Shown in pieces: positions 24,283 through 31,716 of a stretch of 34,387 nt of DNA. Positions within the stretch are counted from its first letter, which is position 1; each line of letters opens with the position of its first letter. The DNA is from Sandaracinaceae bacterium (GTDB taxonomy: Bacteria > Myxococcota_A > Polyangia > Polyangiales > Sandaracinaceae): assembly GCA_004213565.1 (NCBI GenBank), contig SHBB01000014.1:1-34387 (forward strand), given 5' to 3'. The notes under the pieces were generated by a model. That model worked only from the letters and a program-made list of their open reading frames with translations, was not told the DNA's origin and searched no databases. The position numbers and the translations under genes were made by a program.

Positions 24283-24315
24283 TTGGGCGCTCGTTTGGCG
24301 CTCACTCGGCGCCAA
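24283..24315. promoter_or_regulatory. Inverted repeat with extra half-site before the polyketide operon
   Basis: TTGGCGC (24295-24301), a 7-nt spacer, and GCGCCAA (24309-24315) form a perfect 7-7-7 inverted repeat. A third near-identical half-site, TTGGGCGC, lies at 24283-24290. All are 41-73 bp in front of the ECH1 start in a 200-bp gap. The spacing and position suit a transcription-factor operator; no U-tract follows, so a terminator is unlikely. Confidence 0.5.
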
Positions 24316-24409
24316 CAGTGCGGACCGCCCACCCAGCCCGGCGGCCACCTGCTTCATCATGCGCGCGTAGTCGCTGGCGGGGGTGAACGCTCCTCGACCA
24401 TCGCGTCCC

Positions 24410-24424
24410 CCCTCACTCTGAGGG
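24410..24424 (-). terminator. Small hairpin after the STAND regulator gene
   Basis: CCCTCA-CTC-TGAGGG, 18 nt past the stop at 24442, 6-bp stem, 3-nt loop, no U-tract. A weak candidate terminator. Confidence 0.25.
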
Positions 24425-24441
24425 AGGAGCCGGTCGCCCCA

Positions 24442-26379
24442 TCACTCGGCGCGCGCGAGCATCCACTCCACGCGCCCCACGAGGTTGTCCACGGCGCGTC
24501 GGAGCCGCCGGCGGAACGTGCCGTAGGACATGCCGAGGTCCTCGGCGATCGCGCGCTGCTTGCCCGGACGCGCGAAGAACGCCCGCTCGATCAGGGCGGC
24601 GTGCGAGGTGCCATCCGCCGGGGAGGGGAGCTGCATCATCGCGTTGCGGAGCACCGCCCGCACCCGCTCGGCGCGCGCCGCCGGGGGCCCGTGTCCCCCG
24701 ACGCGCTCGGCCAGCGCTCCGCAGGACAGACGAACGTCGTCGTGCATGTCTCGGAGGGCCGCGCGCACGGCGTGCCCCAGCTCCTCCCGCGAGGCGGGCT
24801 CGCCGGGTGCGGGTGGAGGAGGCGTGGTGGGCCGACCGCCGCCGAGGGCGGCGCGCATCCAGTCCGAGGGGCTCGACTCCGAGAAGTCGTAGCCGACGAT
24901 GGCGTTCTGACCGGCCGGCGCCTCGAGGTGCTCGAAGCGCTGCAGCAACCCGCCGTCGAGCCAATGCTGGGCGGAGGTCAGGTCCCGGATCGCCATCAGG
25001 TAGCGCGGCAGATCGGGCCGCGCGAACGCCTCGGCCACCGAGCGAGCGACGAGCTCGGACTGCGACACGGAGGGCGACTGGCCGCTCTCCGCGCACTCCC
25101 ACCCGCGCAGGAGGAGGCCAGATCGAACCCCCGCGCTTCGGATCGCGCGCAGGACGGGGTCGCTGCTCTCCGCTCCGCCGTGCGTCTCGGCGAGGTCCAG
25201 CCACAGCAGGAACCCCACCGGTCTTCGAGCCTCGTCGCGGAGGATTCGCAGCCGCTCGCTCGCCTCACGATGACGATCCAGGTGGGCCTGCAGGGCCGCG
25301 TCCCCGGAGGACGCGACGAGGCCCTCGAGGATCGACCCGTCCCCAGGCCCCAGCCGGTCCCAGAAGTGGGTCCGGTCGTGGTGGTCGAGGTGCTCCGATC
25401 CGGGCAGCCCTCGCAGCACGTAGGGCCAGGCGAGGGTGATCTCGAGGCGAGCGGCGTAGTCGCGCCTGCCATCCAGCTTGTCGGCGAGGAGACGGATGGC
25501 GCGCCGCCGGACGTCGGCGACGGCGTCCGGCTCGAGGGTCATGAGCGCGCAGAGAATCGGCGCCTGGTAGAGCGGATGGAGGGTGAAGCCCTCCACCCCG
25601 CTGCGAACGAACGGGAGCGTCGCGATCGTGTTCTCGAGCGCAGCCTCGAGCCCGACGGGGAGCGCGCCGGCGAGCGTCTCGAGGCGGGCGAGGGGCATCA
25701 GGGCGAGGGCCGCCAGAGCGTGGGCATTCGTCCGGAGCAACCCCACGGAGATCTCCGGGAGCTGGAGCGGCGCGCTCGGCGCCGGGCGGGCGTCCGCGTC
25801 GTGCGCGAGGCACGCGAGGGTGAGGGGGTGTCCGGCGGTGGCGTCGACGAGCTCCTCGCAGCGACGTCGGGACACCCCTCGACGGCGCAACAGCTCACGT
25901 GACTCTCGGTCGGAGAGCACCGCGAGCTCGCACGCCTCGAGAATGCGGGCCCACCCCGCGTCGACTCGTATCGCGCGCCCCGGCTCGCTCCGCCCCGCCG
26001 CCACGACCCTCACGTGGGCGGGGAGGCGCGGGAACAGCTCATCGAAGTACACGTTCTCGAGGGCAGCGTGAGCCTCTACCTGGTCGATGATCCAGAGGAC
26101 CGGCTCGGAACCGTCCTGGACGTCTTCGAGGAGCCGCTCGAAGCGCGCGACGAGCTGCTCCCGGTCGCGGGGAAGCCCGTCCGCGTTCCAGCGCACCGTG
26201 CGGTCGTGACGGTCCTGGATCCGGTCGAGCAGCGTGCTCTTTCCGAAGCCCCCGGGGGCGTGGAACCAGAGAATACGCGTCGGCTCGAGCGCTCCGCGTA
26301 TCAAGTCGTCCGCCAGGCCGAGCTCCTTCTCGCGCCCTACGAACAGACTCTCGCGCTCCGCTGCTAGGAGCGCATCCAT
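24442..26379 (-). CDS. STAND-type ATPase regulator with C-terminal helix-turn-helix
   Basis: 645 residues from the ATG at 26379. The frame is closed by a TAG 45 nt upstream, yet the real gene may begin at 26485 (see next entry). 'VGREKEL' opens the nucleotide domain. Walker A is APGGFGKSTLL (about 41-51) and Walker B is VLWIIDQ (about 94-100). A long helical middle follows. The C-terminus 'KQRAIAEDLGMSYGTFRRRLRRAV' is a helix-turn-helix, the type found in MalT/LuxR-like or sigma-like regulators. STAND proteins act as ATP-driven switches. It lies 200 bp before the polyketide operon on the same strand and is the obvious candidate pathway regulator. Confidence 0.8.
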   Translation of the reverse strand: MDALLAAERESLFVGREKELGLADDLIRGALEPTRILWFHAPGGFGKSTLLDRIQDRHDRTVRWNADGLPRDREQLVARFERLLEDVQDGSEPVLWIIDQVEAHAALENVYFDELFPRLPAHVRVVAAGRSEPGRAIRVDAGWARILEACELAVLSDRESRELLRRRGVSRRRCEELVDATAGHPLTLACLAHDADARPAPSAPLQLPEISVGLLRTNAHALAALALMPLARLETLAGALPVGLEAALENTIATLPFVRSGVEGFTLHPLYQAPILCALMTLEPDAVADVRRRAIRLLADKLDGRRDYAARLEITLAWPYVLRGLPGSEHLDHHDRTHFWDRLGPGDGSILEGLVASSGDAALQAHLDRHREASERLRILRDEARRPVGFLLWLDLAETHGGAESSDPVLRAIRSAGVRSGLLLRGWECAESGQSPSVSQSELVARSVAEAFARPDLPRYLMAIRDLTSAQHWLDGGLLQRFEHLEAPAGQNAIVGYDFSESSPSDWMRAALGGGRPTTPPPPAPGEPASREELGHAVRAALRDMHDDVRLSCGALAERVGGHGPPAARAERVRAVLRNAMMQLPSPADGTSHAALIERAFFARPGKQRAIAEDLGMSYGTFRRRLRRAVDNLVGRVEWMLARAE

Positions 26380-26485
26380 GGCAGGCTTCCCGAGAATCAA
26401 TGCGGGGCGACCCTAACTCCGTCGCGAGCCGAGCCGCATCCCTGACGCTCGATTCGCGGAGCCAGGTCGCGACGCTCTCGATCAT
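26380..26485 (-). other. Probable N-terminal part of the STAND gene, out of frame
   Basis: An ATG at 26485 overlaps the stop of the carotenoid-oxygenase gene by ATGA and opens a frame with good codon use for about 25-30 codons (ESVATWLRESSVRDAARLAT). It is one frame away from the STAND gene and loses its protein-like look near 26405. A single-base insertion or deletion around 26380-26410 would join the two. Confidence 0.5.
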
Positions 26486-28503
26486 GGAAAGCGCGGGTAG
26501 AGATCTCGGGTGAAGCGGTCGGCCAGGGCTGGCGTTCGGGTGGTGGCCGCGAGCTTCTCCACCTGACTCCGCAGGTCGTCGGCGGCGCTCACGCGGTAGC
26601 TGGCGGTGCGGGGGGAGATGGAAGGGAGCCACGCGGTGTGGAGCGTGAAGCCCGTGCGCCAGCTCGACGACGCCAGCTTGCAGATGGGGCCCGCCGCGAG
26701 GTCACCCGCGTCGAACACCCAGAGCTCCGTACGCGCGTCGGTGTACACGGGGCCCACGAGATGAGCCTGTAGATCCGAAGTGGCGCCCGGTTTGGGGACG
26801 AGCTGGAACGAGCCCGCCATGACGCCCTTGGGCAGCGCGTAGCGATCGGCGACGGACAGGCTCCGCGTGTCGAGGCGCACCAGGCCCGAAGGTCTTCCCC
26901 CCTGGTCGAGCTGGGCGATCTCGTCGAGTGGCACCTGTCGGTGCGGGTAGTGCTCGTAGAGGTCGTGCACGAAGCGCGTGAGGAGCTCCGGGAAGAAGCC
27001 GGCCGTGCACCACCAGAGGTGATCGATGCGGTCGGGGAGGGAGTCCTCCATGTTGATCCCTCCGCCCGCATAGAGGGCGATCGCCCAGCCCAGCTCTTCG
27101 TCGCTGACGACGTCGGCGTCGAGCAGCCTCCCGCTGCCACCGTCGACCACGTATCTGCCGAATCGTCCGACGTCCATCGGCCCAACCGCGACCATGCCGT
27201 GCAGCGCGTCGTCGATGTCGCGGCCGTCATGGAACGACACGTCGTACGGTCGGATCCACTCCGAGAGATCGGTGGCGGGCGCGTGCGCGACGTGCAGCAC
27301 GATCCCGGCCGAGTCGTCGTAATCGGCGAGGAAGTGGTCGGCCTCGACCGGGATCTGGACCCGCTGGCAGCGGACCCGGCGCACGCCGTCGTCGCCGCGC
27401 GGGGCGTCGGACGTCAGGTCCGCCCGCTCGAGGATGTAGAACACCGTGTAGGGGAGCTGCGGCCTGGTCACGAGCGCTCGGACCAGCATGTCGAACGAGT
27501 CGGGCGTGAAGGGGTCGTTGAACGCTGACTGCATTCCCATCTTGAAGCCGGTCTCGAGCACCACGACGTGGTCTCGCGTCACCGCGATCTGATGCACGGA
27601 CTGGGCGATCGAGACCTCGCGGCCGTCGGGCAGCACCAGTCGCCATCGCTCGAGGCGACCGCTCCCGTCCCAGCGGAGGACGTCGGTGAACGTGTCGGGG
27701 AGGAACGGGAGCCAGCGGTCCTGAAAGCGCTCGGCGGAGCGATCGAGGCCGGTCGTCAGGCGCTCGACGTGCTTGAGCAGCCAGCGATACGCCGCCTCCC
27801 CTCCCAGGACTCTGGCGACGCGGTCGAAGGCGCGCTGGGCTCGGCGCGGCAGCTTGGACAGCGCCGCCACCAGGGGGACGGTGAGCGCGAAGTTGGCGAT
27901 GCCGCGCCCGTAGTTGAGCGTGAACAGCTCGCCGGTCGCGCGATCGTAGGCGGGATGCGCGGGGCTGAGCACGGTCGGGAAGACCTGGTCCGGGAGCGCC
28001 TCCGCGCGCCAGTCCTGGCGGCCGCCGACCGGCGTGACCACCTCGAGGGTCACCGGATCGAGCTCGACTGGCCGGCCGGCGTCGTAGGTGAGCAAGAGCC
28101 GCGTCGCGGCGTCGCCGATCTTCATCGGAACCAGCGCGGTGTTCGCGAAGTCGCGCGTGCCGAGCAGCGGGTTGACGCGCACCAGACCTGCGTTGTGGAA
28201 GCGGAAGAGGCCGAGTTCCGGGTCCGAGTGCGTGACCTCGTCGGCGACGTAGTCGAAGGTCTTGGCGAGCCTGCTCGTCAGGGTGGGCCCGTTCTCCAGA
28301 TCGAAGCGGGTCACGAGCCCGTCGCCCACCAGCAGCGCGGTGCGACGTGCCGCGGGATCCGCGTCGAACGTGTGCGCGGGCGACACGGCGAAGAGGTGCC
28401 CTGTCAGGTCCGAAGGGTAGGTGCCTTCGACCACCGTCAGGGGCAGATCGGTTTGCTCTCGTCGGACGGTGTCGACGACTGAGCGAGGGCAGCGAGGATC
28501 CAT
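26482..28503 (-). CDS. Carotenoid oxygenase family protein
   Basis: 673 residues, ATG at 28503. The family folds as a seven-bladed propeller around an iron held by four His. Candidates are visible in order: H183 in LSPAHPAYDRATGELF, H304 in SVHQIAVTRDHVVV, H390 in EADHFLADYDDS, and H622 in GFTLHTAWLP. It is longer than typical bacterial members (about 480-550), with extra segments in the middle. Members cleave C=C bonds in carotenoids, stilbenes or retinoids using O2. No carotenoid genes are in the window. Its stop overlaps a start codon of the STAND regulator (ATGA), so these two may form a unit leading toward the polyketide operon. Confidence 0.82.
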   Translation of the reverse strand: MDPRCPRSVVDTVRREQTDLPLTVVEGTYPSDLTGHLFAVSPAHTFDADPAARRTALLVGDGLVTRFDLENGPTLTSRLAKTFDYVADEVTHSDPELGLFRFHNAGLVRVNPLLGTRDFANTALVPMKIGDAATRLLLTYDAGRPVELDPVTLEVVTPVGGRQDWRAEALPDQVFPTVLSPAHPAYDRATGELFTLNYGRGIANFALTVPLVAALSKLPRRAQRAFDRVARVLGGEAAYRWLLKHVERLTTGLDRSAERFQDRWLPFLPDTFTDVLRWDGSGRLERWRLVLPDGREVSIAQSVHQIAVTRDHVVVLETGFKMGMQSAFNDPFTPDSFDMLVRALVTRPQLPYTVFYILERADLTSDAPRGDDGVRRVRCQRVQIPVEADHFLADYDDSAGIVLHVAHAPATDLSEWIRPYDVSFHDGRDIDDALHGMVAVGPMDVGRFGRYVVDGGSGRLLDADVVSDEELGWAIALYAGGGINMEDSLPDRIDHLWWCTAGFFPELLTRFVHDLYEHYPHRQVPLDEIAQLDQGGRPSGLVRLDTRSLSVADRYALPKGVMAGSFQLVPKPGATSDLQAHLVGPVYTDARTELWVFDAGDLAAGPICKLASSSWRTGFTLHTAWLPSISPRTASYRVSAADDLRSQVEKLAATTRTPALADRFTRDLYPRFP

Positions 28504-28566
28504 GCGGCGGAGAGTACCAGGCGCTCGTGACCGCCTCGACTGCGAGACGTCCACCGCGGTTGCACA

Positions 28567-28589
28567 CCTCGTCGATCTCCCTGACGAGG
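28567..28589. promoter_or_regulatory. Inverted repeat upstream of the carotenoid-oxygenase gene
   Basis: CCTCGTC, 9-nt spacer, GACGAGG, 64-86 bp before the start at 28503. It may be an operator of this transcription unit, or the end of a decayed upstream gene. It does not match the half-sites at 24283-24315. Confidence 0.3.
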
Positions 28590-28627
28590 CAGCTGGACCG
28601 GGGCGGACCATCGCCGCCCGCGCGAGG

Positions 28628-28795
28628 TCACAGGAACGCTTGCACGCTCAGGCGCACGCGGTCTTCGCCGCCTTCGAACCGCGCCATGCCCTCCCAGAGA
28701 TGGAAGGCGTCGAGCTGCACCTCGTAGGTGTGATCGTCGAAGTAGTAGCTCAGACCCGCGCCGAGCTCGTTCCGGACCAGGAGGCTGGAGTCCGC
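28628..28795 (-). pseudogene. C-terminal remnant of a phosphate-selective porin (OprO/P-like)
   Basis: The last 55 codons before the stop read VRNELGAGLSYYFDDH, then YEVQLDAFHLWEG, then 'DRVRLSVQAFL'. These are alternating beta strands ending in a hydrophobic C-terminal residue, as in the OprO/OprP porins. Upstream of about 28795 the frame turns to Arg/Pro noise and there is no leader. A 5'-truncated remnant. Confidence 0.5.
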
Positions 28796-28857
28796 GCCGG
28801 TGGGCCGCCTCGACGGGGCCTTGCTCACCTCCCACGCTGCCCTCGTCCCCGGGGTTC

Positions 28858-29000
28858 CGCGTTCGTCGGCAAGCCCCGGCCCTACTGGCGGACGCTGCAG
28901 TGGATCAGCACGGGCTTGCTCTGGTCGGTGTGGCTGGTGCAGGGTGCTCGCGTTCACCGTCAACGAGCCGTTCCGCGAGCAGACGCTCTCGCTGTTCTGA
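28858..29000 (+). pseudogene. Fragment of a PiT-type phosphate transporter
   Basis: One frame (about 28861-28950) gives GKPRPYWRTLQWISTGLL followed by WSVWLVQ, which resembles an internal segment of PiT-family inorganic phosphate transporters. The next frame (about 28947-28999) gives 'LAFTVNEPFREQTLSLF' before a stop. A frameshift and loss of both ends make this a remnant. It lies back to back with the porin remnant. Confidence 0.4.
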
Positions 29001-29111
29001 GGCGCGGCTCGCCTGGATCGGCTGCGCGGCGACCTCGAGGCGAGGGCCTGACCGCCGCCCATCCGAACACGCGTTGACACCCCTCGTCTCGGGTGCCAGA
29101 GCAGCCACCGA

Positions 29112-29687
29112 GTGCACGTCGATCAGAAGGAACGCGACCGCCGGGCCCGGGCGCGGCTCATCCTCATCGGGTACCCGGTCGTCATCCTGCTGGTCAGCGT
29201 CGTCGTCGACGTCTTCGTCCTCGGTGTCGAACCCCTGGTGTTCGCCGCACCGTCGGCCTGGTCACTCCGCGCGTTGATAGCCGCCAGCGTCCTGCTGGTC
29301 CTCAACCACACCTGGATCATGACGGCCACGGAGCTCGTGCGCGGGCGCTACAGGCTCCAGGCGACGCCCGAGGAGTGGACCGAGGCGGGGCTCCGCGCCG
29401 AGGACGCGCCCGCGGAGGGTGTTCGAGAGCTGCAGCGTTGCCACAACCTCCATCGGAACAGCACGGAGAACACGGTCGTCTTCGCGCTGCTGGTGCTGCC
29501 TTTCGTGATGGTCTCACCGAGCCCGACCATCGCCGGGGTCTGGATCGTCGGTTTTGCGGTCGCGCGGCTCGGCTACACCTTCGCGTACCTCGCCAAGAGG
29601 ACCGGTGTGCGAGGTGCGTTCATGACGCTCAGCCTGCTCGCGATGTACGGCGTGGCGACCTACCTCGTCGCCGGGCTCTTCCTCTGA
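29112..29687 (+). CDS. MAPEG-family membrane protein
   Basis: 191 residues, GTG start. Four membrane segments (about 15-37, 48-68, 120-145, 165-190). The loop before the third has 'RCHNLHRNSTENT', which fits the MAPEG signature (an R..N..E-N arrangement that binds glutathione in microsomal glutathione transferases). The domain is larger than the usual 130-150 residues because of an extra 40-residue loop between helices 2 and 3. Likely an integral inner-membrane protein for glutathione- or lipid-peroxide-linked chemistry; the substrate is unknown. Confidence 0.7.
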   Translation: MHVDQKERDRRARARLILIGYPVVILLVSVVVDVFVLGVEPLVFAAPSAWSLRALIAASVLLVLNHTWIMTATELVRGRYRLQATPEEWTEAGLRAEDAPAEGVRELQRCHNLHRNSTENTVVFALLVLPFVMVSPSPTIAGVWIVGFAVARLGYTFAYLAKRTGVRGAFMTLSLLAMYGVATYLVAGLFL

Positions 29688-29735
29688 GCGCGTGGGTCGT
29701 CTTCGCGGCCGGCGCGTGATTCAATCCGCGGCGAG

Positions 29736-30218
29736 ATGGCGAAATCGCACGAGACGACGGTCCGAGTCGCGGCCTCCCCGGACCGCCTGGTCGAGGTGCT
29801 GACCAGCGACGACTACCACGTCGCGCGCGACACCGTGCAGGGCGCGATCACCGTGGAGGTGAAGGGGCGCTCACGAGACGGCGCACGCCTCGTCTATGAG
29901 GTGCACTCCACCCGCTACGCGCGCGGGCTCACCGGCGTCGACCGGAGCAAGACCGAGGCGTCGGTCGCCACGTACACGTGGGACCTCGACGCGCGCGCGG
30001 CCACCTGGGTGCACCGCGGGCCGCACGACGAGCGGGCCCAGGTCAACGGCACCATCGCCATCGAGCCCGACGGCGACGGCTCGCTGCTGCACGACGCGCT
30101 CCACGTGACGATCAAGGTCCCCTTGATCGGCGGCAAGATCGAGTCGCTCGTGGTGAGCGAGCTGAAGAAGGGCTTCGAGAAGTACGTGAAGGTCGTCCGC
30201 GACCACGCGGAGCGCTGA
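29736..30218 (+). CDS. DUF2505-like SRPBCC-fold protein
   Basis: 160 residues, ATG. 'ASPDRLVEVLTSDDYHV' is the N-terminal helix seen in START/SRPBCC lipid-binding folds of the DUF2505 type. Beta strands follow, including 'TWDLDARAATWVHRG' and 'GTIAIEPDGDGSLL', and then the long C-terminal helix 'ELKKGFEKYVKVVRDHAER'. Probably a soluble hydrophobic-ligand binder. The last 66 bp (30153-30218) recur at 30799-30864. Confidence 0.7.
   Translation: MAKSHETTVRVAASPDRLVEVLTSDDYHVARDTVQGAITVEVKGRSRDGARLVYEVHSTRYARGLTGVDRSKTEASVATYTWDLDARAATWVHRGPHDERAQVNGTIAIEPDGDGSLLHDALHVTIKVPLIGGKIESLVVSELKKGFEKYVKVVRDHAER
30153..30218 (+). repeat. 66-bp direct repeat, copy inside the DUF2505-like gene
   Basis: Codes for the last 21 residues and stop of the DUF2505-like protein. 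Identical to 30799-30864 except for two transitions. Confidence 0.9.
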
Positions 30219-30296
30219 GCGCCGCTCGGCTTCGCTGCTGTTCAGGGTGGCTCGAGATCCGAGGAAGATCCGGCGTCGAGCGTGCGGAGGATGGAC

Positions 30297-30749
30297 ATGC
30301 AGATGGAGCGCTGGATCGAGGAGGCCGTGGCCGCCGCGCCGGGACGTGATCGGGTGAGGGCGGCGCTCCCGCTCCTCCTTTCCTTGCAGCCTCGGTGGGA
30401 GGCGCTGTGGACGCGCTTCTGGCCGGACGCGCCAGAGCGAGGCGTGGAAGCGGGCCGCGCGGGCTTGCGCCTGCTCGACCGCGTGGCGGGCGGAGAGACC
30501 ATCGAGGACGCGCCGCTCCGGGCGGCTTGCGCCGCGATGAGTGAGGTCGCGATGCAGGTAGGTGACAGCGGCCAGCACCTCGACGCGGAGCACGACGCCG
30601 GCTTCGCCCACTTGTTCACCGCGCTCGCCATCGTGACCCTGCACGAGGCGCTCGGCGAGCCGCACGCGCTGCACACCTACGAAGAGGTCGCGCAGAGCAC
30701 GCCCATGATCGTCGAGACGTACCCGGCCGCGGCCGCCGCGTTCGACTGA
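30297..30749 (+). CDS. Small soluble protein of unknown function
   Basis: 150 residues. The ATG at 30297 is chosen because GGAGG (30286-30290) is 6 nt before it; GTG 30282 and ATG 30291 are alternatives. All-helical, with several Trp early (RWIEEAV, RWEALWTRFW) and a His-rich region (QHLDAEHDAGFAHLF, TLHEALGEPHALHTY). No family recognised. It sits between the two 66-bp repeat copies. Confidence 0.65.
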   Translation: MQMERWIEEAVAAAPGRDRVRAALPLLLSLQPRWEALWTRFWPDAPERGVEAGRAGLRLLDRVAGGETIEDAPLRAACAAMSEVAMQVGDSGQHLDAEHDAGFAHLFTALAIVTLHEALGEPHALHTYEEVAQSTPMIVETYPAAAAAFD

Positions 30750-30798
30750 GGGCAGTTGTGCCCTCTCTCGAGCACCTGGTGTCCTGCGACGAGGACTT

Positions 30799-30864
30799 GT
30801 GAGCGAGCTGAAGAAGGGCCTCGAGAAGTACGTGAAGGTCGTCCGCGATCACGCGGAGCGCTGA
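30799..30864 (+). repeat. 66-bp direct repeat, detached copy of the DUF2505-like 3' end
   Basis: Same 66 bp as 30153-30218 (64 of 66 bases), still ending in TGA, but with no upstream part of the gene. One change is silent (GAC to GAT) and one gives Phe to Leu. The 31 bp before it do not match. Confidence 0.9.
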
Positions 30865-31020
30865 GAACCTAAAGGCCTCGCCGTGGTTCTCGTCAGCGGT
30901 CGGGTCTCGTCGCCGCCGTCGAGCATGACGACCTGCCCCCGGCTGCAGACCGCGGCTGCTCCCAACCTCGATGACCGCTCTGCTCTTCGGAGACGTCCCA
31001 TCGCTCCGGCGAGCGAACGC

Positions 31021-31278
31021 CTACTCGTCCGGATCGACCACGCCCTCGTCGTCTGCCGCCTCGTGATGGAGCTCGGCCTGTCTCTCGGCGGCGGCTCCTC
31101 GCAGCTCCGAGTCGAGCGGGTCGGTCCCCTCGCGCTCCGCTTCCCGTTCGGCGCGCTCGCCGACGGCCTGCTCCTCAGCCTCGTTCGGGTCGTCCGGATA
31201 TTCGTCGTAGTGCTCCTCGACTCCACAGCCAAAGAGGCTCGCCCCGATGAGGGCGCTCATCACGATCTTCTGCTTCAT
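31021..31278 (-). CDS. Small acidic lipoprotein
   Basis: 85 residues, ATG at 31278 with GGAGG 4 nt upstream. Leader MKQKIVMSALIGASLFGC (lipobox Cys18). The mature part is almost entirely Glu/Asp/Arg/Ala and likely disordered or coiled coil. Function unknown; probably envelope-anchored. Confidence 0.7.
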   Translation of the reverse strand: MKQKIVMSALIGASLFGCGVEEHYDEYPDDPNEAEEQAVGERAEREAEREGTDPLDSELRGAAAERQAELHHEAADDEGVVDPDE

Positions 31279-31716
31279 GGTGCCTCCACTCACTCCGCTA
31301 GCTCCCGGCCGGACCGGAGCAACGGCGCGCCGCGGTCCGTGACCGGCGACGGCCGCCGCGAGCGGCTGCGGATTCGGGACCTCGAGACCCCTCTCGTCGC
31401 TCGCGTCTCGGAGCGCGGCTGTCTGAACTGTACCCATGCACGTCGACAGGACCGGAAGCCGTCCCGACGTCATCGGTCGTCATGGGATCCCTCAATCGCC
31501 GAGCTTCTTCCGCGTCGGCGAGCTCGACGTGGCGGCGCCGGCGCCTCACGCGAGCGAGATCGCGGGGGCGTTGCCGACGCGGGGTTCGACGTCGTCTCCG
31601 CCACAGGACACGTGCTCCACGACTCGGACGCCGAGCACAGGCATCCGAGGACCCAGCGCATCGAGGCGAAACCCACGTTGCGATCTATAGCCGTGTGACA
31701 GTAGACTCGATCCGTC
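31279..31716. other. 438-bp intergenic stretch
   Basis: Between the small lipoprotein and the M48 gene, which diverge. I see no convincing gene. One inverted repeat, CGGACCG (31310-31316) and CGGTCCG (31333-31339), lies 32 bp before the lipoprotein start and may be regulatory. Confidence 0.4.

Noticed and set aside
24283-24315. Palindrome as terminator of the regulator gene
   Set aside because: It is over 120 bp past the stop and has no U-tract; the extra half-site suggests a protein-binding site.
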